Shown one piece after another: positions 15,941 through 26,104 of a stretch of 64,000 bases of DNA (the stretch's first letter is position 1; every line of letters starts with the position of its first letter). Made by a program: the position numbers and the translations under genes. Source of the DNA: Arsenicibacter sp965247375 (GTDB lineage Bacteria > Bacteroidota > Bacteroidia > Cytophagales > Spirosomataceae); NCBI GenBank assembly GCA_965247375.1, contig CBDFHU010000161.1, positions 124,001 to 188,000 of the forward strand, given 5' to 3'. The notes under the pieces were generated by a model, which was given only the letters and a program-made list of their open reading frames with translations, did not search any database and was not told where the DNA came from.

Positions 15941-18097
15941 ATGAAAGTTTATTACTTTTCCGGCCTGCTGGCAGCCCTCTCCTGCCTATCGGCGCAGGCA
16001 CAGTCGACCATCAGCGGCTTTACGCCCGACAATCAGGCAAAACAGACTAAATTCGAGCAGGTCTTCCAGACGCAGCAGTCGGTCGAGCGGTTTAAAAAGC
16101 ACCTGCAGACGATGTGTTCGGTACCACACCTTGCCGGTACGCCCGAAAACGCCAAAGTCCGCGATTACATTGCCGAAACGATGCGGAAAGCGGGCCTTCA
16201 GGTGGATATTTACCCCCACGACATCTACCTGCCCAAAGGGCCCGGCACCATCGCCGTGGAGCTGGTTGAGCCCATCCGTGAACCACTGAACACCCGTGAG
16301 TACATTGTTCCGGACGACAAGTACTCGGGGCATCCGCTGCTGACACAGGGCTGGAATGCGTGGTCGGGTTCGGGCGACGTAACGGCGGAGGTGGTCTATG
16401 CCAATTATGGCCGGAAAGAAGACTTCGAACAGCTGGCCAAACTGGGTATTTCCGTAAAAGGCAAGATTGTGCTGGCCCGCTACGGCGGTAATTTCCGGGG
16501 CTACAAAGCCAAACACGCACAGGCAGCCGGAGCGGCCGGGGTTATCATTTATACCGACCCCGAAGATTCCGGCTACAAAAAAGGGATTACGTTTCCGGAA
16601 GGTCCGCTATCGAGTGAAAGCACCATTCAGCGCGGCTCGCTGCTGACCGTCGACTTTACGGGCGATGCCCTGACACCCGGCGAACCGGCGCTCCCCCTCG
16701 ATGGTCCGGTGAAAGTGAAACGGAGTGATCCGAAAGATGTAGCGCTGCACAAAATTCCGGTGACGCCCCTACCGTGGAACTCGGCGCAGGAAATCCTGAA
16801 GCGCATGACCGGCAGCAAGGGTGTACCGGCGGGCTGGCAGGGTGGTCTGCCGTTTGCCTACCGGCTCGAAGGCGGACCGGCGCTCAAGGTCCGGCTGAAC
16901 GTACAGCAGGAAAAAGATTTTATCCGCGTTTATCAGGTTGTCGGCACCCTGACCGGCAGCGAATTTCCGGACGAATGGGTGGTGATGGGTTGCCATTACG
17001 ATGCGTGGTCTTTCGGCGCTACCGACCCTAACAGCGGTACGTCTATGCTGTTATCGCTGGCCGAATCGCTGGGTAAAATGGCCAAAGACGGTCAGCGCCC
17101 CCGCCGGACCATCAAGATTGCCCATTGGGATGCCGAAGAAGCGGGTGTGATCGGCTCCACGGAATGGGTGGAGCAATTCCGTGACGAGCTGGGTAAAAAG
17201 GCAGTTGCCTACTTTAATGCCGATGCGGCCGTGTCGGGCGCTATGTTTGGTGGCAGTGCCTCCCCTTCGCTGAAGACGTTGCTGGTCGAAGCCTCACAGG
17301 CCGTTCAGTACCCGGATTCCAACAAAACGGTGTATCAGCACTGGATGAACAGCAAAAAACCGGGCAGCAACGAGCCGAATATCGGTAACCTCGGCGGTGG
17401 TTCTGACCATATCGCGTTCTACATGCACGCCGGTGTGCCGTCTGCCAGCATCGGTACCCACGGCCCGACCCTATACCACTCGGTCTACGACGATTTGTAT
17501 TACTACGAGAAGTTTGCCAACCCGGGCTATAAAATGGGGCCGCTCGTGGAGCAGATGATGGGGACCATCACCACGCGGCTGGCCAATGCCGACCTGATTC
17601 CCTACGACGTTACCCGCTACGCCACCGACCTGACCACACACCTGAAAGCGGCCGAAAAGGCAATTAAAGCCTACAAACCGGACTATTCAATTGATGCTGT
17701 GCTGAAGCAGGTCGACGCCCTGAAACAAAGCACGGATGCCTATGCAGCAGCCGTTAAACAGAAGCTGACGGCGGGGGCCATCGACAAAAAGCAGGCTGAA
17801 GCCATTAACCGGGAGCTGCGCCAGCTGGAAAAAGCATTCATCGATCCGGATGGTATGGTGTTCGGCAAGTGGTACAAGTCCTTGTATGCCGCACCGGACC
17901 CGTACAGCGGTTATGCCGACTGGATGTTGCCGGCGTTCCTCTACGAAGCCTCCCTGAAATCGACCGCTAACCTGCCGGCTATTGAAGCCCGTTATTCGGC
18001 CGCCATCGGCAAACTGACGGAGCAGATTAATACGCTCACACAGGCCGTAGGTCAGGCGTCAGCACCGGCCGCGTCGATCGGCACCGGAAAGAAATAG
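15941..18097 (+). CDS. M28 family metallopeptidase, glutamate carboxypeptidase II-like
   Basis: A 718-residue secreted protein (signal peptide ending SAQAQ, about residue 21). Order: N-terminal peptidase part, a PA insert domain (about 120-260, GKIVLARYGGNFRGYKAKHA), the catalytic M28 domain and a C-terminal helical dimerisation domain like that of the transferrin receptor. The two-zinc ligands can be seen: H352 and D362 in CHYDAWSFGATD, catalytic E399/E400 in WDAEEAG, D428, and H513 in LYHSVYDD. It should be an aminopeptidase or carboxypeptidase in the periplasm. It starts 44 bases after the phosphotransferase. Confidence 0.9.
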   Translation: MKVYYFSGLLAALSCLSAQAQSTISGFTPDNQAKQTKFEQVFQTQQSVERFKKHLQTMCSVPHLAGTPENAKVRDYIAETMRKAGLQVDIYPHDIYLPKGPGTIAVELVEPIREPLNTREYIVPDDKYSGHPLLTQGWNAWSGSGDVTAEVVYANYGRKEDFEQLAKLGISVKGKIVLARYGGNFRGYKAKHAQAAGAAGVIIYTDPEDSGYKKGITFPEGPLSSESTIQRGSLLTVDFTGDALTPGEPALPLDGPVKVKRSDPKDVALHKIPVTPLPWNSAQEILKRMTGSKGVPAGWQGGLPFAYRLEGGPALKVRLNVQQEKDFIRVYQVVGTLTGSEFPDEWVVMGCHYDAWSFGATDPNSGTSMLLSLAESLGKMAKDGQRPRRTIKIAHWDAEEAGVIGSTEWVEQFRDELGKKAVAYFNADAAVSGAMFGGSASPSLKTLLVEASQAVQYPDSNKTVYQHWMNSKKPGSNEPNIGNLGGGSDHIAFYMHAGVPSASIGTHGPTLYHSVYDDLYYYEKFANPGYKMGPLVEQMMGTITTRLANADLIPYDVTRYATDLTTHLKAAEKAIKAYKPDYSIDAVLKQVDALKQSTDAYAAAVKQKLTAGAIDKKQAEAINRELRQLEKAFIDPDGMVFGKWYKSLYAAPDPYSGYADWMLPAFLYEASLKSTANLPAIEARYSAAIGKLTEQINTLTQAVGQASAPAASIGTGKK

Positions 18098-18110
18098 TTT
18101 TTTATTTTCA

Positions 18111-18175
18111 GACCACGAAGGCGGGAAGATAAGAAGGGGCACGAAGGTTATTCCTTTCTGCCCCTTCACTCAATA
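18111..18175. repeat. Intergenic palindrome, ACGAAGGCGGGAAG family
   Basis: The gap contains ACGAAGGCGGGAAGATAAGA and an 8-bp perfect stem AAGGGGCA (18135-18142) / TGCCCCTT (18160-18167). The same consensus recurs, as two arms in opposite directions, at 19031-19220. Confidence 0.65.
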
Positions 18176-18182
18176 TAACTAT

Positions 18183-18638
18183 ATGCAAATCAGACCGTTT
18201 AATCCACACACAGATGTACCGGTGCTGTTGAGTCTGCTGCGGCTCAATACGCCTGCGTTTTTTGCGCCGGAAGAAGAAGAAGATTTTATCAATTACCTGA
18301 AATACGAAGCTACCCGTTATTTTGTGGTCGAAGCAGATGGTCAGCTCGTTGGCTGCGGGGGCTATAATAACCCTGATGGCCCGACACTTTTCCGGTTATC
18401 GTGGGATATTGTCCATCCCGCCTGGCAGGGACAGGGCATCGGCCGGCAGCTCGTGGCGTTCCGGATACAGCAAATCAGTGACGTTGAAGACGGTACGGCC
18501 GTTATTGTCCGTACCTCACAGCATGTGTACCGGTTTTACGAACGGCAGGGCTTTGTGCTGAAAGAGGTAGTCAGGGATTACTGGGCAGCCGGTTACGATC
18601 TCTATCAGATGGAGTACGCGGGCTTGTCAGACCGCTGA
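18183..18638 (+). CDS. GNAT family N-acetyltransferase
   Basis: A 151-residue GNAT protein: a central sheet with VVEADGQLVGCGGY, then WDIVHPAWQGQGIGRQLV, the acetyl-CoA pyrophosphate loop Q-G-Q-G-I-G, and a C-terminal V-Y-R-F-Y-E-R-Q-G-F motif. The substrate is unknown. The start codon follows a palindromic repeat with no Shine-Dalgarno. The last 12 bases overlap the end of the convergent gene at 18627. Confidence 0.85.
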   Translation: MQIRPFNPHTDVPVLLSLLRLNTPAFFAPEEEEDFINYLKYEATRYFVVEADGQLVGCGGYNNPDGPTLFRLSWDIVHPAWQGQGIGRQLVAFRIQQISDVEDGTAVIVRTSQHVYRFYERQGFVLKEVVRDYWAAGYDLYQMEYAGLSDR

Positions 18639-19025
18639 CAGCACCTGTACCAGCCGCAGCACCGCCTGATCGGTATCGGACCGTTTGGTGTGGGGCGGCT
18701 CAAAACGGTTAAATGGCTTTAGCTCCAACACAAACGTTTCGTCAATATCGTCGTCAAACGGCGTAAACAGCTTGTAGCCGATCACCTGCATGGGCATCAG
18801 TCCATGCTTTTTTTTATACCGGATGAGCAGTTGTCCCAGCCAGCTTTCCACGTCCTGCGCCGAACGGCCTGCCGCCGGCACAAACCGGACTTCGGCATGA
18901 TTCCGGTCGCGGATGGTTTGGTCGGCGGGGTCATAATGTCCTTCACAGCTCGAAAATGTCCGGACGATGCCCGTCGCGTTCAGGGCATCTACCAGCGGCA
19001 GTATCTTTGGTTCGATTGATTCCAT
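18627..19025 (-). CDS. Conserved protein of unknown function
   Basis: A 132-residue soluble protein. ATG 19025 is chosen over an in-frame start at 19088, because the extra 21 residues would be read from an interspersed repeat. LVDALNATGIVRTFSSCEGH, an arginine, two serines, a cysteine and a histidine, is the most conserved-looking stretch and recalls the SSC-GH type motif of small tRNA-modification or phosphatase-like proteins, but I cannot assign it. No signal peptide or membrane segment. It overlaps the acetyltransferase gene tail to tail by 12 bases. Confidence 0.55.
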   Translation of the reverse strand: MESIEPKILPLVDALNATGIVRTFSSCEGHYDPADQTIRDRNHAEVRFVPAAGRSAQDVESWLGQLLIRYKKKHGLMPMQVIGYKLFTPFDDDIDETFVLELKPFNRFEPPHTKRSDTDQAVLRLVQVLSAV

Positions 19026-19030
19026 CGTAT

Positions 19031-19220
19031 TATTAACTACGAAGGCGGGAAGATAAGAAGGAACACAAAGGTTAATTTTTCCGCTCACAAAGCCGGCAAT
19101 AAAAAAAGCTGATTTAAATCTGTCTGTAAAACAGCTTCACTCCCTGCGCTTTCCTGTCTTCAAACCTTAATGTTTAAAAACTTTGTGCTACTTCACGCCT
19201 TCCCGTCTTCGTGGCAAACC
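19031..19220. repeat. Inverted pair of ACGAAGGCGGGAAG repeats
   Basis: CTACGAAGGCGGGAAGATAA (from 19036) faces its approximate reverse complement CGCCTTCCCGTCTTCGTGG (19197-19215); TTAA and CACAAAG/CTTTGTG segments also pair. The two arms would fold a 180-base structure between the unknown gene and the end of the susD gene. Confidence 0.6.
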
Positions 19221-19295
19221 CCTTTTAAAAACAAACGCTACGACAAAAATATGCCGTAGCGCTGTTTCCATCTATGGGTAGGTTACTGAAATCCT

Positions 19296-20846
19296 TTATT
19301 TAACATCCCAGAACAACTTTGTGGTCTGCGTGTCTTTGGCTTTCACCGCCTGATAGTTGATTGTGTTCAGCGAGGCTTCGCTGGTCGGATACAACAAACG
19401 GGTTGGCGGCGTTTTGGCGCTGTTCGAACCGTTATCGGTCGGGAAGGTGAACCCAACCAGCTTCGTCCGGCGCGATTCCGCCCATGCCTGTGTCGCCTGC
19501 ATCACCGTATAGTCAACCCACTTCTGCGTCGCAATCTTCTTCAGGTTATCCGTTCCGTAAGCGACCGAAGGCTGTGCCAGGAACGTAGTAATCTGCGCTT
19601 CCGTCGGTGTTACGTCCTTCGCGGCATTCCGGCTGCTGCCGCTGTTGATGCCATACCAGAACGCAATTGACTGACGGATACCGCTTTCGTACGCCGTTTT
19701 CGCGTTACCCAGGCCCCAGCGCTCATACGCTTCAGCCTTGTTGAACCACGTTTCTGCCGACGTTATCAGAATGCCCGGGAACAGATTGTTCTCCGAGAAG
19801 GTAGTTGAGTCCCAGCGCGAAATGGCATTGGCCGTCTGCGCCGCTGTTAACTCTGTCGCCGTCCAGGTATTTTTTACACCGGCATATTTACCCGATGCAT
19901 TGGTCGTAAAGTAAACCGGCAGACGCGGGTCATTGGCGGGTGCCATCACCTCATTCACCAGATAACCCGGTGCGAATGGATTCACGCCGAAACCATTACG
20001 CATATCATTAACCGCCACCAGGTTACTGGTTGTTGCAGCCGGCTGAATCGTGATGCTTTCCGTTGCCGCATCTACCAGCGGATATTTCGCCGGATCGCTC
20101 AAGATCGTTGTTACCAGCGCTTTGGCCGTTGCTTCGTCAGCGTTCGACACCCGCATCGCCAGACGCAGCATCAGCGAGTTACAGTATTTCCGCCACTTCG
20201 TCAGATTGCCTTTGTTTACGTAGTCATACGACGTAAACTGATTGGCATAGAACGTCGTTGGCGTCGTAGTAGCCAGGTAATCCGAGATACGCTTCAGATC
20301 GGTCAGGATCGTGCTGTAGGTCGTTTTGGCCTCGTCATATTTCGCCAGTGAGATCGTCCCCTGCGCATTCAGCTGACCCGCTGTCGAGAACGGAATGTCG
20401 CCCCACAGGTCAATCATCTGTGCTGTCTGATCGTACAGGAAAATACGTCCCGTTTCCAGGAACAGCTGCAGACCGGCTTTATCTTCGGTACCCAGGTTAT
20501 TGTATACCTTTTCCAGTTCCCGGTAGCGGGCCATTGTCTGGGTGTAGTATACGTTCCAGCGGTCGGCGTTGTAGGCCGTTACCTGCTCGTATACACCGTT
20601 GGTTGTGGTAAAGCCGTTCAGCTGGCTGTACGTACCGATTTCCGGAATCAGGAAGGTGTACAGGTTCCAGTAACGGGGGTTAACCCGCTCGTTAAACAAC
20701 ATACCGGCCCACAGGCGCTGTACGTCGGCACTTACCGCTCCGCTCGGGTTCAGGTACGCACTGTCAATATCTGTTTGTTTACAGCCGGTCACGATAGCCC
20801 CTACGCTCAGCAAGCCAAGTAAACCGGATACAATTACTTTTTTCAT
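19296..20846 (-). CDS. SusD/RagB family outer-membrane nutrient-binding lipoprotein
   Basis: A 516-residue lipoprotein. The signal ends in a lipobox V-T-G-C, so C22 is lipidated and the protein sits on the outer membrane. Helical TPR-like repeats follow, with sequence like the second SusD class (SusD-like_2: DIDSAYLNPSGA, VQRLWAGMLFNERVNPRYW). SusD proteins cap the SusC barrel and hand over glycans or peptides. The gene starts 26 bases after the SusC-type gene, as usual for these pairs. No glycosidase is next to the pair; the substrate may be a peptide or a simple glycan. Confidence 0.9.
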   Translation of the reverse strand: MKKVIVSGLLGLLSVGAIVTGCKQTDIDSAYLNPSGAVSADVQRLWAGMLFNERVNPRYWNLYTFLIPEIGTYSQLNGFTTTNGVYEQVTAYNADRWNVYYTQTMARYRELEKVYNNLGTEDKAGLQLFLETGRIFLYDQTAQMIDLWGDIPFSTAGQLNAQGTISLAKYDEAKTTYSTILTDLKRISDYLATTTPTTFYANQFTSYDYVNKGNLTKWRKYCNSLMLRLAMRVSNADEATAKALVTTILSDPAKYPLVDAATESITIQPAATTSNLVAVNDMRNGFGVNPFAPGYLVNEVMAPANDPRLPVYFTTNASGKYAGVKNTWTATELTAAQTANAISRWDSTTFSENNLFPGILITSAETWFNKAEAYERWGLGNAKTAYESGIRQSIAFWYGINSGSSRNAAKDVTPTEAQITTFLAQPSVAYGTDNLKKIATQKWVDYTVMQATQAWAESRRTKLVGFTFPTDNGSNSAKTPPTRLLYPTSEASLNTINYQAVKAKDTQTTKLFWDVK

Positions 20847-20872
20847 TTTATAGAATGATTCAGAAAAGCCGA

Positions 20873-23800
20873 TTAGAATGAGAAACGAACACTACCACCG
20901 ATTGACCGTGATGCGGCTGTACCACCCCCTACGCTTGTCGCGCGTGAGATCCAGCTTGTACCGACACCTTCTTCAGGGTCAAGACCCGGCAGCGACTTGT
21001 AGAAGTAGAACAGGTTACGACCATAAGCCGATACCGTCAGGTTCTGCATTTTCAGCTTCGAACGCAGGCGTACCGGGAAGGTGTATGCCAGCGACACTTC
21101 ACGCAGCTTGATGTAGTTATTGTCGAACACCGCATTCTGGTACGAGATGTTTGAGCCTGAGCCAGGATAGCCACCCCAGTTGTAGTGATAGCGGTAGTAC
21201 TGACCGGCTTCCACGATTGTTTTGTTCGGTTCGCCGCTGGCTGTTACCCCCTCAGCAATGATCCCGTCGTCAAATACTTTCTGTCCGTTCGGACCGGCTG
21301 TTGTACCGGTACCTACCTGTACAAATTGTCCCTGGCTGTTCACGTAGTATGAAACACCGCCATGCTCGGCGTCACGACCGAAGATTGAGTTTTTGAACAA
21401 CCCTGAACCGGTTCCGTACAGACGTGACAGGGATACGATCTGACCACCCCATACAAAGTCGGTCAGGATATTCAGGGATACGTTTTTGTAGGTGAAGGTG
21501 TTCATGAAACCGCCCGAGAACTTCGACTGCAGGTTACCGAATTTCACCAGTTTCGAGTAGTCAACCACGTAGAAACCGTCGGCACCAACCACCTTGTTGC
21601 CGCTGTTATCACGCTGGTAATCGTAGCTCCAGATACTACCGGCCGCTTCGCCCGGCTTCGCGTATACATACAGTGAACCGTTGTCCATGTTCGACAGCGT
21701 CAGCTGCTCCAGACCGTTAGCCAGTGAAACTACCTTACCACGGTTAGCCGCGTAGTTCAGGCGGGTTTCCCACGTAAAGCCGCTGGCCGACTTAACCGGC
21801 GTACCCGACAGGCCGATTTCAACCCCGTAGTTACGCATGTTACCCACGTTTACCAGTACGCTGCTCGCACCAATCGTCGATGGTGTACCCAGGCTCGTGA
21901 TCTGATCTTTAATCTGGTTGCGGTAATACGTGATGTCCAGCCCTAAGCGGTTGGCGAAGAACTTGTTTTCCAGACCGATTTCAAATTCGGTTTTCATTTC
22001 GTTTTTCAGCGACGGGTTACCGTAGCCCGATGTCGACGGGTACAGGTACGGAATACCGTCGATGCTGCCCGACGAGTAAACCACGTTTGAGATGTAGCGG
22101 TCCGGCGGGTTACCTACGATACCCCAAGCCCCACGCAGTTTGCTGTAGGTAATGAAACGCGGCAGTTGCAGGGCGTTGCTCAGTTCGAGTGACGTACTGA
22201 CACCCGGATACAGGAACGTGTTGTTGCCCGGCGCCAGGGTTGATGAACGCTCACGACGCAGCGTACCTTCCACGAACAGGAAGTTGTTGTATTCGAGGTT
22301 CAGGATACCAAACACACCGTCTTTGATGAGGTAACCCATTGACGAGCTACCCGATGGCGGGTTGGTTTTGCTGGCGCTCAGGCTGAACCAGTTTTCAGAC
22401 GTCAGACCGTCGCGGGTACCGGCCGATGTTGACGTATACTGCTCTTTACGGCCCTGGTAACCCAGTGACAGGGTTGCATTGAACCGGTCAGACAGCTTGC
22501 GCTCGTATGTCAGCAAGAGGTCACCGTAGGTGTATGTCGATGTATTGGCGATGGTGCCGTAGTAGCCCGTTGCACCGGCCGAAATCGGTTGTGTGCTGCG
22601 CTCTTTTGTTTCCTGGAAGAAGCTCGTGTAGTCAGTCAACGCCCATCCGGCCGCGCAGGTTCAGACCAGGGGCCACGTTGTATTTCAGCGTAGCAGCCGG
22701 CATGAAGCGGTTCGATGTTTCTTCATACTTGTTGGCCTGCTGGAACCACAGGAAATCGAGCAGGTCTTTCGCGCGGATGTTGTATTTTAACCGCTCTTCC
22801 ACATCGAGTGTTGAGTTAAAATCAACCCACTTGTAGCCTTTCGAGGTCTGGTATTTGTTGAAGTACACGTCCATGTAATCGGCCGGGCTGAAGAAACCAC
22901 CGAAGTTGTTGGTCAGACGGTCGATCTGGCGCGGACGGTTCAGCACCTTCTCGTTCACATAGTTCATCACGAGGTCAAGCGTCAGTTTCGGCGTGATCTT
23001 GTACTGTGAGTTCAGGTTGAATGTGTTTTTCTCCTGCTTACCGCCAATCTGAATGCCTTTGTAGTCGTTGCGGGTATACGAAATGCGGTAGTTGCCCTTA
23101 TCGGTTGCGTTGCTCAGGGCCACGTTGGCAATCAGGCTGCTACCATCCCGGTAAAATGCTTTCCAGTTGTTTTCGTGGGATACGTACGGACGCATCTGAC
23201 CGTCCCACCAGTATACCTGGCTGCCGTCCATTTTCGGACCAAACTGAGCATACGAACGGAAGTTCGGGTATTTTACCTGCTGACCGTTTACCGTTGTCCG
23301 GATCCAGCCCTCATCGTCGGCACCGAAAGACGCCTTATTCACCGAACGTTCGTAGCCCGGGCCCCATGTTGTCTGGAGGTCAGGACGTGTAGACAGTTGC
23401 TCCACGTTGGCCGACAGGTTTACGTCAACACCGATACCACGGTTAGCACGGCCCTGGCCGTTTTTCGTTGTGATAACCACCACACCGAAGTTCGCATCCG
23501 AACCGTACAGTGCCGAAGCTGCCGCACCTTTCAGGATGTTTACGTCCTGAATGTTTTCAGGGTTGATATCGAGCAAACCGTTACCGTTAATTTTCTGGTT
23601 ACCACCCCAGTAGCCTTCGTTGTTGGCATCGCCGTTCCGTACGATTACCCCATCCACAACGATCAGCGGCTGCCGCTGATAGCCAATCGAGTTTACACCA
23701 CGGATCTGGATACCTACCGCAGAGGTAGCACCACCCGTGTTGCTGTTGATCGTTACCCCCGGTGCACGACCGTAAAGCGCTGAGGCAAAGTTTGTCGGAG

Positions 23801-24206
23801 ATGTTTTGATGATGTTTTCACCGGAAACCTGCGCCGTTGCGTAACCCAGTTTCCGCTGTTCTTTTGAGATACCAAGGCCGGTTACAACCACCTCGTTCAA
23901 TACTTTGGCATCTTCAGCCAGCTGAATGTCAATCACTGAACGGCCGTTGATCTCAACCGTCTGCGTGGCGTATCCAATGAATGATGCCGTCAGGCTGCTT
24001 TTGAGGTTTGGTACCGACAGGGTGAATTTCCCGTCTGCATCCGTAATGGTTCCCGTTGTGGTTCCCTGTACAATGATGGATACACCGGGAAGTTTTTCAC
24101 CGTTGGGGGCTGTTACCCTCCCTGTCACAGAAACCCGCTGAGCCAGGACCGAAAAGCTAAAGAACAGCAACCAGCCCAACAGCAACTTGGGTAAATGGTT
24201 TTTCAT
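20873..24206 (-). pseudogene. SusC/RagA TonB-dependent receptor, split by a 4-bp duplication
   Basis: The N-terminal part (24206 to 22632) has a signal peptide, a carboxypeptidase-regulatory-like domain (VTGRVTAPNGEKLPGVSIIV) and the plug (GLGISKEQRKLGYA, then GAAASALYGSDA), and ends in R-G-R-M-G-V-D-stop. The C-terminal part (from 22639 to 20873) continues D-Y-T-S-F-F and ends with the beta-signal GGSVRFSF. GTCA is repeated exactly at 22631-22638; removing one copy restores one frame of about 1,109 residues, a normal SusC size. As written the barrel cannot be made, unless by slippage or if this is an assembly error. It would import a substrate with SusD using TonB energy. No recognised enzyme is next to it. 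Confidence 0.9.
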
Positions 24207-24524
24207 AAATTTTAAAATATAACCTTTGTTTTTAAAATAATTTAAGAACTCAATTTTAAGGAGGTTTTAACTAATCACCAAATTTCGTTACAAAAATATT
24301 ACAGCCATAAATTGGAGAAGAGCCGGAAAGCAGCGTCGCTTTGAGTATTGCGAACGTAGAAAAATACAAAGTGTCTAGAAGTGGACAGCAGGATGCTTAA
24401 ATAGTATTTTTAGCACAAATCAGGGCCGTTAGCTAATTTTACGGCAAAAATGAACAATTATTGTTTAATTAACAATTAGCTGGCTACAGAAATAGTACTA
24501 TAAAGAGTGCAAAAGAAGTTTTTT
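24207..24524 (-). promoter_or_regulatory. A/T-rich upstream region of the susC-type gene
   Basis: This 318-base gap holds the leader of the SusC-type gene. On the minus strand TATTTTTG (plus 24294-24301) fits a -7 box and gives a leader of about 80-85 bases; no convincing -33 box or operator could be found. The last part near 24525 is a T-rich tail after the MFS promoter-distal side. Nothing else was recognised. Confidence 0.35.
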
Positions 24525-25745
24525 TTATTTTTTGTACTTTACTAACCAGCCGGTTGCCATCAGAGCGAGTATGCCGGACACGGCAAAGGCCGCATCCATA
24601 CCCCATGGCAGGTTATTGAAGAGCCAGCCGGAAGCCAGCGCACCCAGCCCGATACCGGCCTCGAGGGCAATATACATGGTTGCCATAGCCCGTCCGCGGG
24701 TGGCTTCATCGCTCAGGTCAGCCGTCCAGGCCTGAATAGTTGGTGAATTCATACCCCATGACATGCCAAAGAAAACGGCCGAAATCCATAGCCAGGTCGT
24801 TGAATCGGTCCATACCAGCATGGCCATCGACACAGCCAATACCAGAGCCGAAATAATTAGTACCGGTACGCGCCCGTGTTTATCAGAGGAACGGGCAAAC
24901 AGCAGCCTGACTCCCAGTGACGCCACGGTATATACGGTGAAAAACAAGCCTTTATTCATGATGCCCACTGACTTACTCAGAGCCGGTGCAAGGGTCAGAA
25001 TGGCGCCCGACGAAAACGACAGCAGCAACAGAATCCAGAAAGGTCGGATTGCCTGCTTATCGAAAATTTCGCCTGTTTTTAATCGGAGCAGGCTAAACCG
25101 GAACGGCTCTCGTGTGTGCAGTGTTTCGGGCATCCGGAGCAGGATAATAATTGACAGCAGCGCAAACGCCGAAGACGTACAGAAAAGCACATTGATTGAA
25201 AACGCATCGGCCAGCCAGCTGCCGATGGCCGGCCCGAGCGACATGCCCGTTGCGGTAAACAGGCCCAGTGCTCCCATGGCCTCACCCCGCCGGTCAACCG
25301 GCACCACATCGGCCACGTAAGCCGCCGTTGCCGTTGGCTTGGTGCCCGTCGAAAATCCGTGAATCAGCCGGAGCATCAGGAAGCCCCAAACCGTCAGAAC
25401 AAACGGATACAGAAAACCGCACACAAAACACACCAGCGACCCGAACGCCATCACCGGCACCCGCCCGATGGTATCGGTCAGTTTTCCGCTGAATGGCCGC
25501 GAAACCCCTGCCGTCAGCGTAAACAGGGCAATAATCAGCCCGACATACTGCTGCCCGCCCATCTTCGCCAGGTGGTCGGGCAACTCCGGAATAATCATCT
25601 GAAAACTAGCCGAGAACAGGAAATTACTCAGACACAACAGCCAGAACGGAAGTGTGTATAATGATGTCTTATTAGCCGCTTTTTGTGACGTAACCAACCG
25701 ATTGCTTTGTTTGTCCCTATCTAAATCAGGGCAAAACCAACCCAT
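24525..25745 (-). CDS. MFS transporter
   Basis: A 406-residue inner-membrane protein with 12 predicted hydrophobic segments. The major facilitator signature between helices 2 and 3 is GKLTDTIGRVPVMAFG, and R-L-I-H-G-F-S-T-G-T-K-P is the helix 4/5 region. It belongs to the drug:proton or sugar exporter type; the cargo is unknown. The first 27 residues (up to KAANKTS) look like an N-terminal tail and the start could be one of the later methionines. A possible promoter box, TAGCTTTG, reads on the minus strand at 25840-25833. Confidence 0.8.
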   Translation of the reverse strand: MGWFCPDLDRDKQSNRLVTSQKAANKTSLYTLPFWLLCLSNFLFSASFQMIIPELPDHLAKMGGQQYVGLIIALFTLTAGVSRPFSGKLTDTIGRVPVMAFGSLVCFVCGFLYPFVLTVWGFLMLRLIHGFSTGTKPTATAAYVADVVPVDRRGEAMGALGLFTATGMSLGPAIGSWLADAFSINVLFCTSSAFALLSIIILLRMPETLHTREPFRFSLLRLKTGEIFDKQAIRPFWILLLLSFSSGAILTLAPALSKSVGIMNKGLFFTVYTVASLGVRLLFARSSDKHGRVPVLIISALVLAVSMAMLVWTDSTTWLWISAVFFGMSWGMNSPTIQAWTADLSDEATRGRAMATMYIALEAGIGLGALASGWLFNNLPWGMDAAFAVSGILALMATGWLVKYKK

Positions 25746-25881
25746 AAAGTTCCGGAAGCCGGGCAGATTTCAGAAACAGTTTAGTCCGAAAGCTCAATAA
25801 AACAGTTGTTATGGCATTGAATGAAACTGATGCAAAGCTATACAGCGCCCAACCTATTCACTTGATTATCAAAATATTAAA

Positions 25882-25954
25882 TACCACATAGACACATTAG
25901 GACACAGAAGAAAAAATATTTATTACTCTTTGTTCTCTATGTGCCTATGTGGTA
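25882..25954. repeat. Intergenic palindrome in the MFS/mltG divergent region
   Basis: TACCACATAGACACAT (25882-25897) and ATGTGCCTATGTGGTA (25939-25954) pair at 15 of 16 positions. The rest of the 359-base gap (25746-26104) is A/T rich around 25860-25930 and carries the mltG promoter. Confidence 0.65.
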
Positions 25955-26050
25955 AATCACAATTAATTTCTCCATAATCCGGTATTACCAGCTGCGGTTC
26001 CGCCAGCTGAATCAGCAAAATTTTTCATTTCAGTTTAATGGCCTTTGCCG

Positions 26051-26058
26051 TACCTTTG
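26051..26058 (+). promoter_or_regulatory. -7 promoter box TACCTTTG of mltG
   Basis: TACCTTTG fits TAnnTTTG, 46 bases before ATG 26105. Confidence 0.45.
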
Positions 26059-26104
26059 CCGCCGCTAGTGAACACAAAACAAGCCGTTTATTAACAGTCC
26101 AGTC

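Noticed and set aside
20873..22639. A separate TonB receptor starting at TTG 22639
   Set aside because: It lacks signal peptide and plug; it is the second half of the gene broken at 22631-22638.
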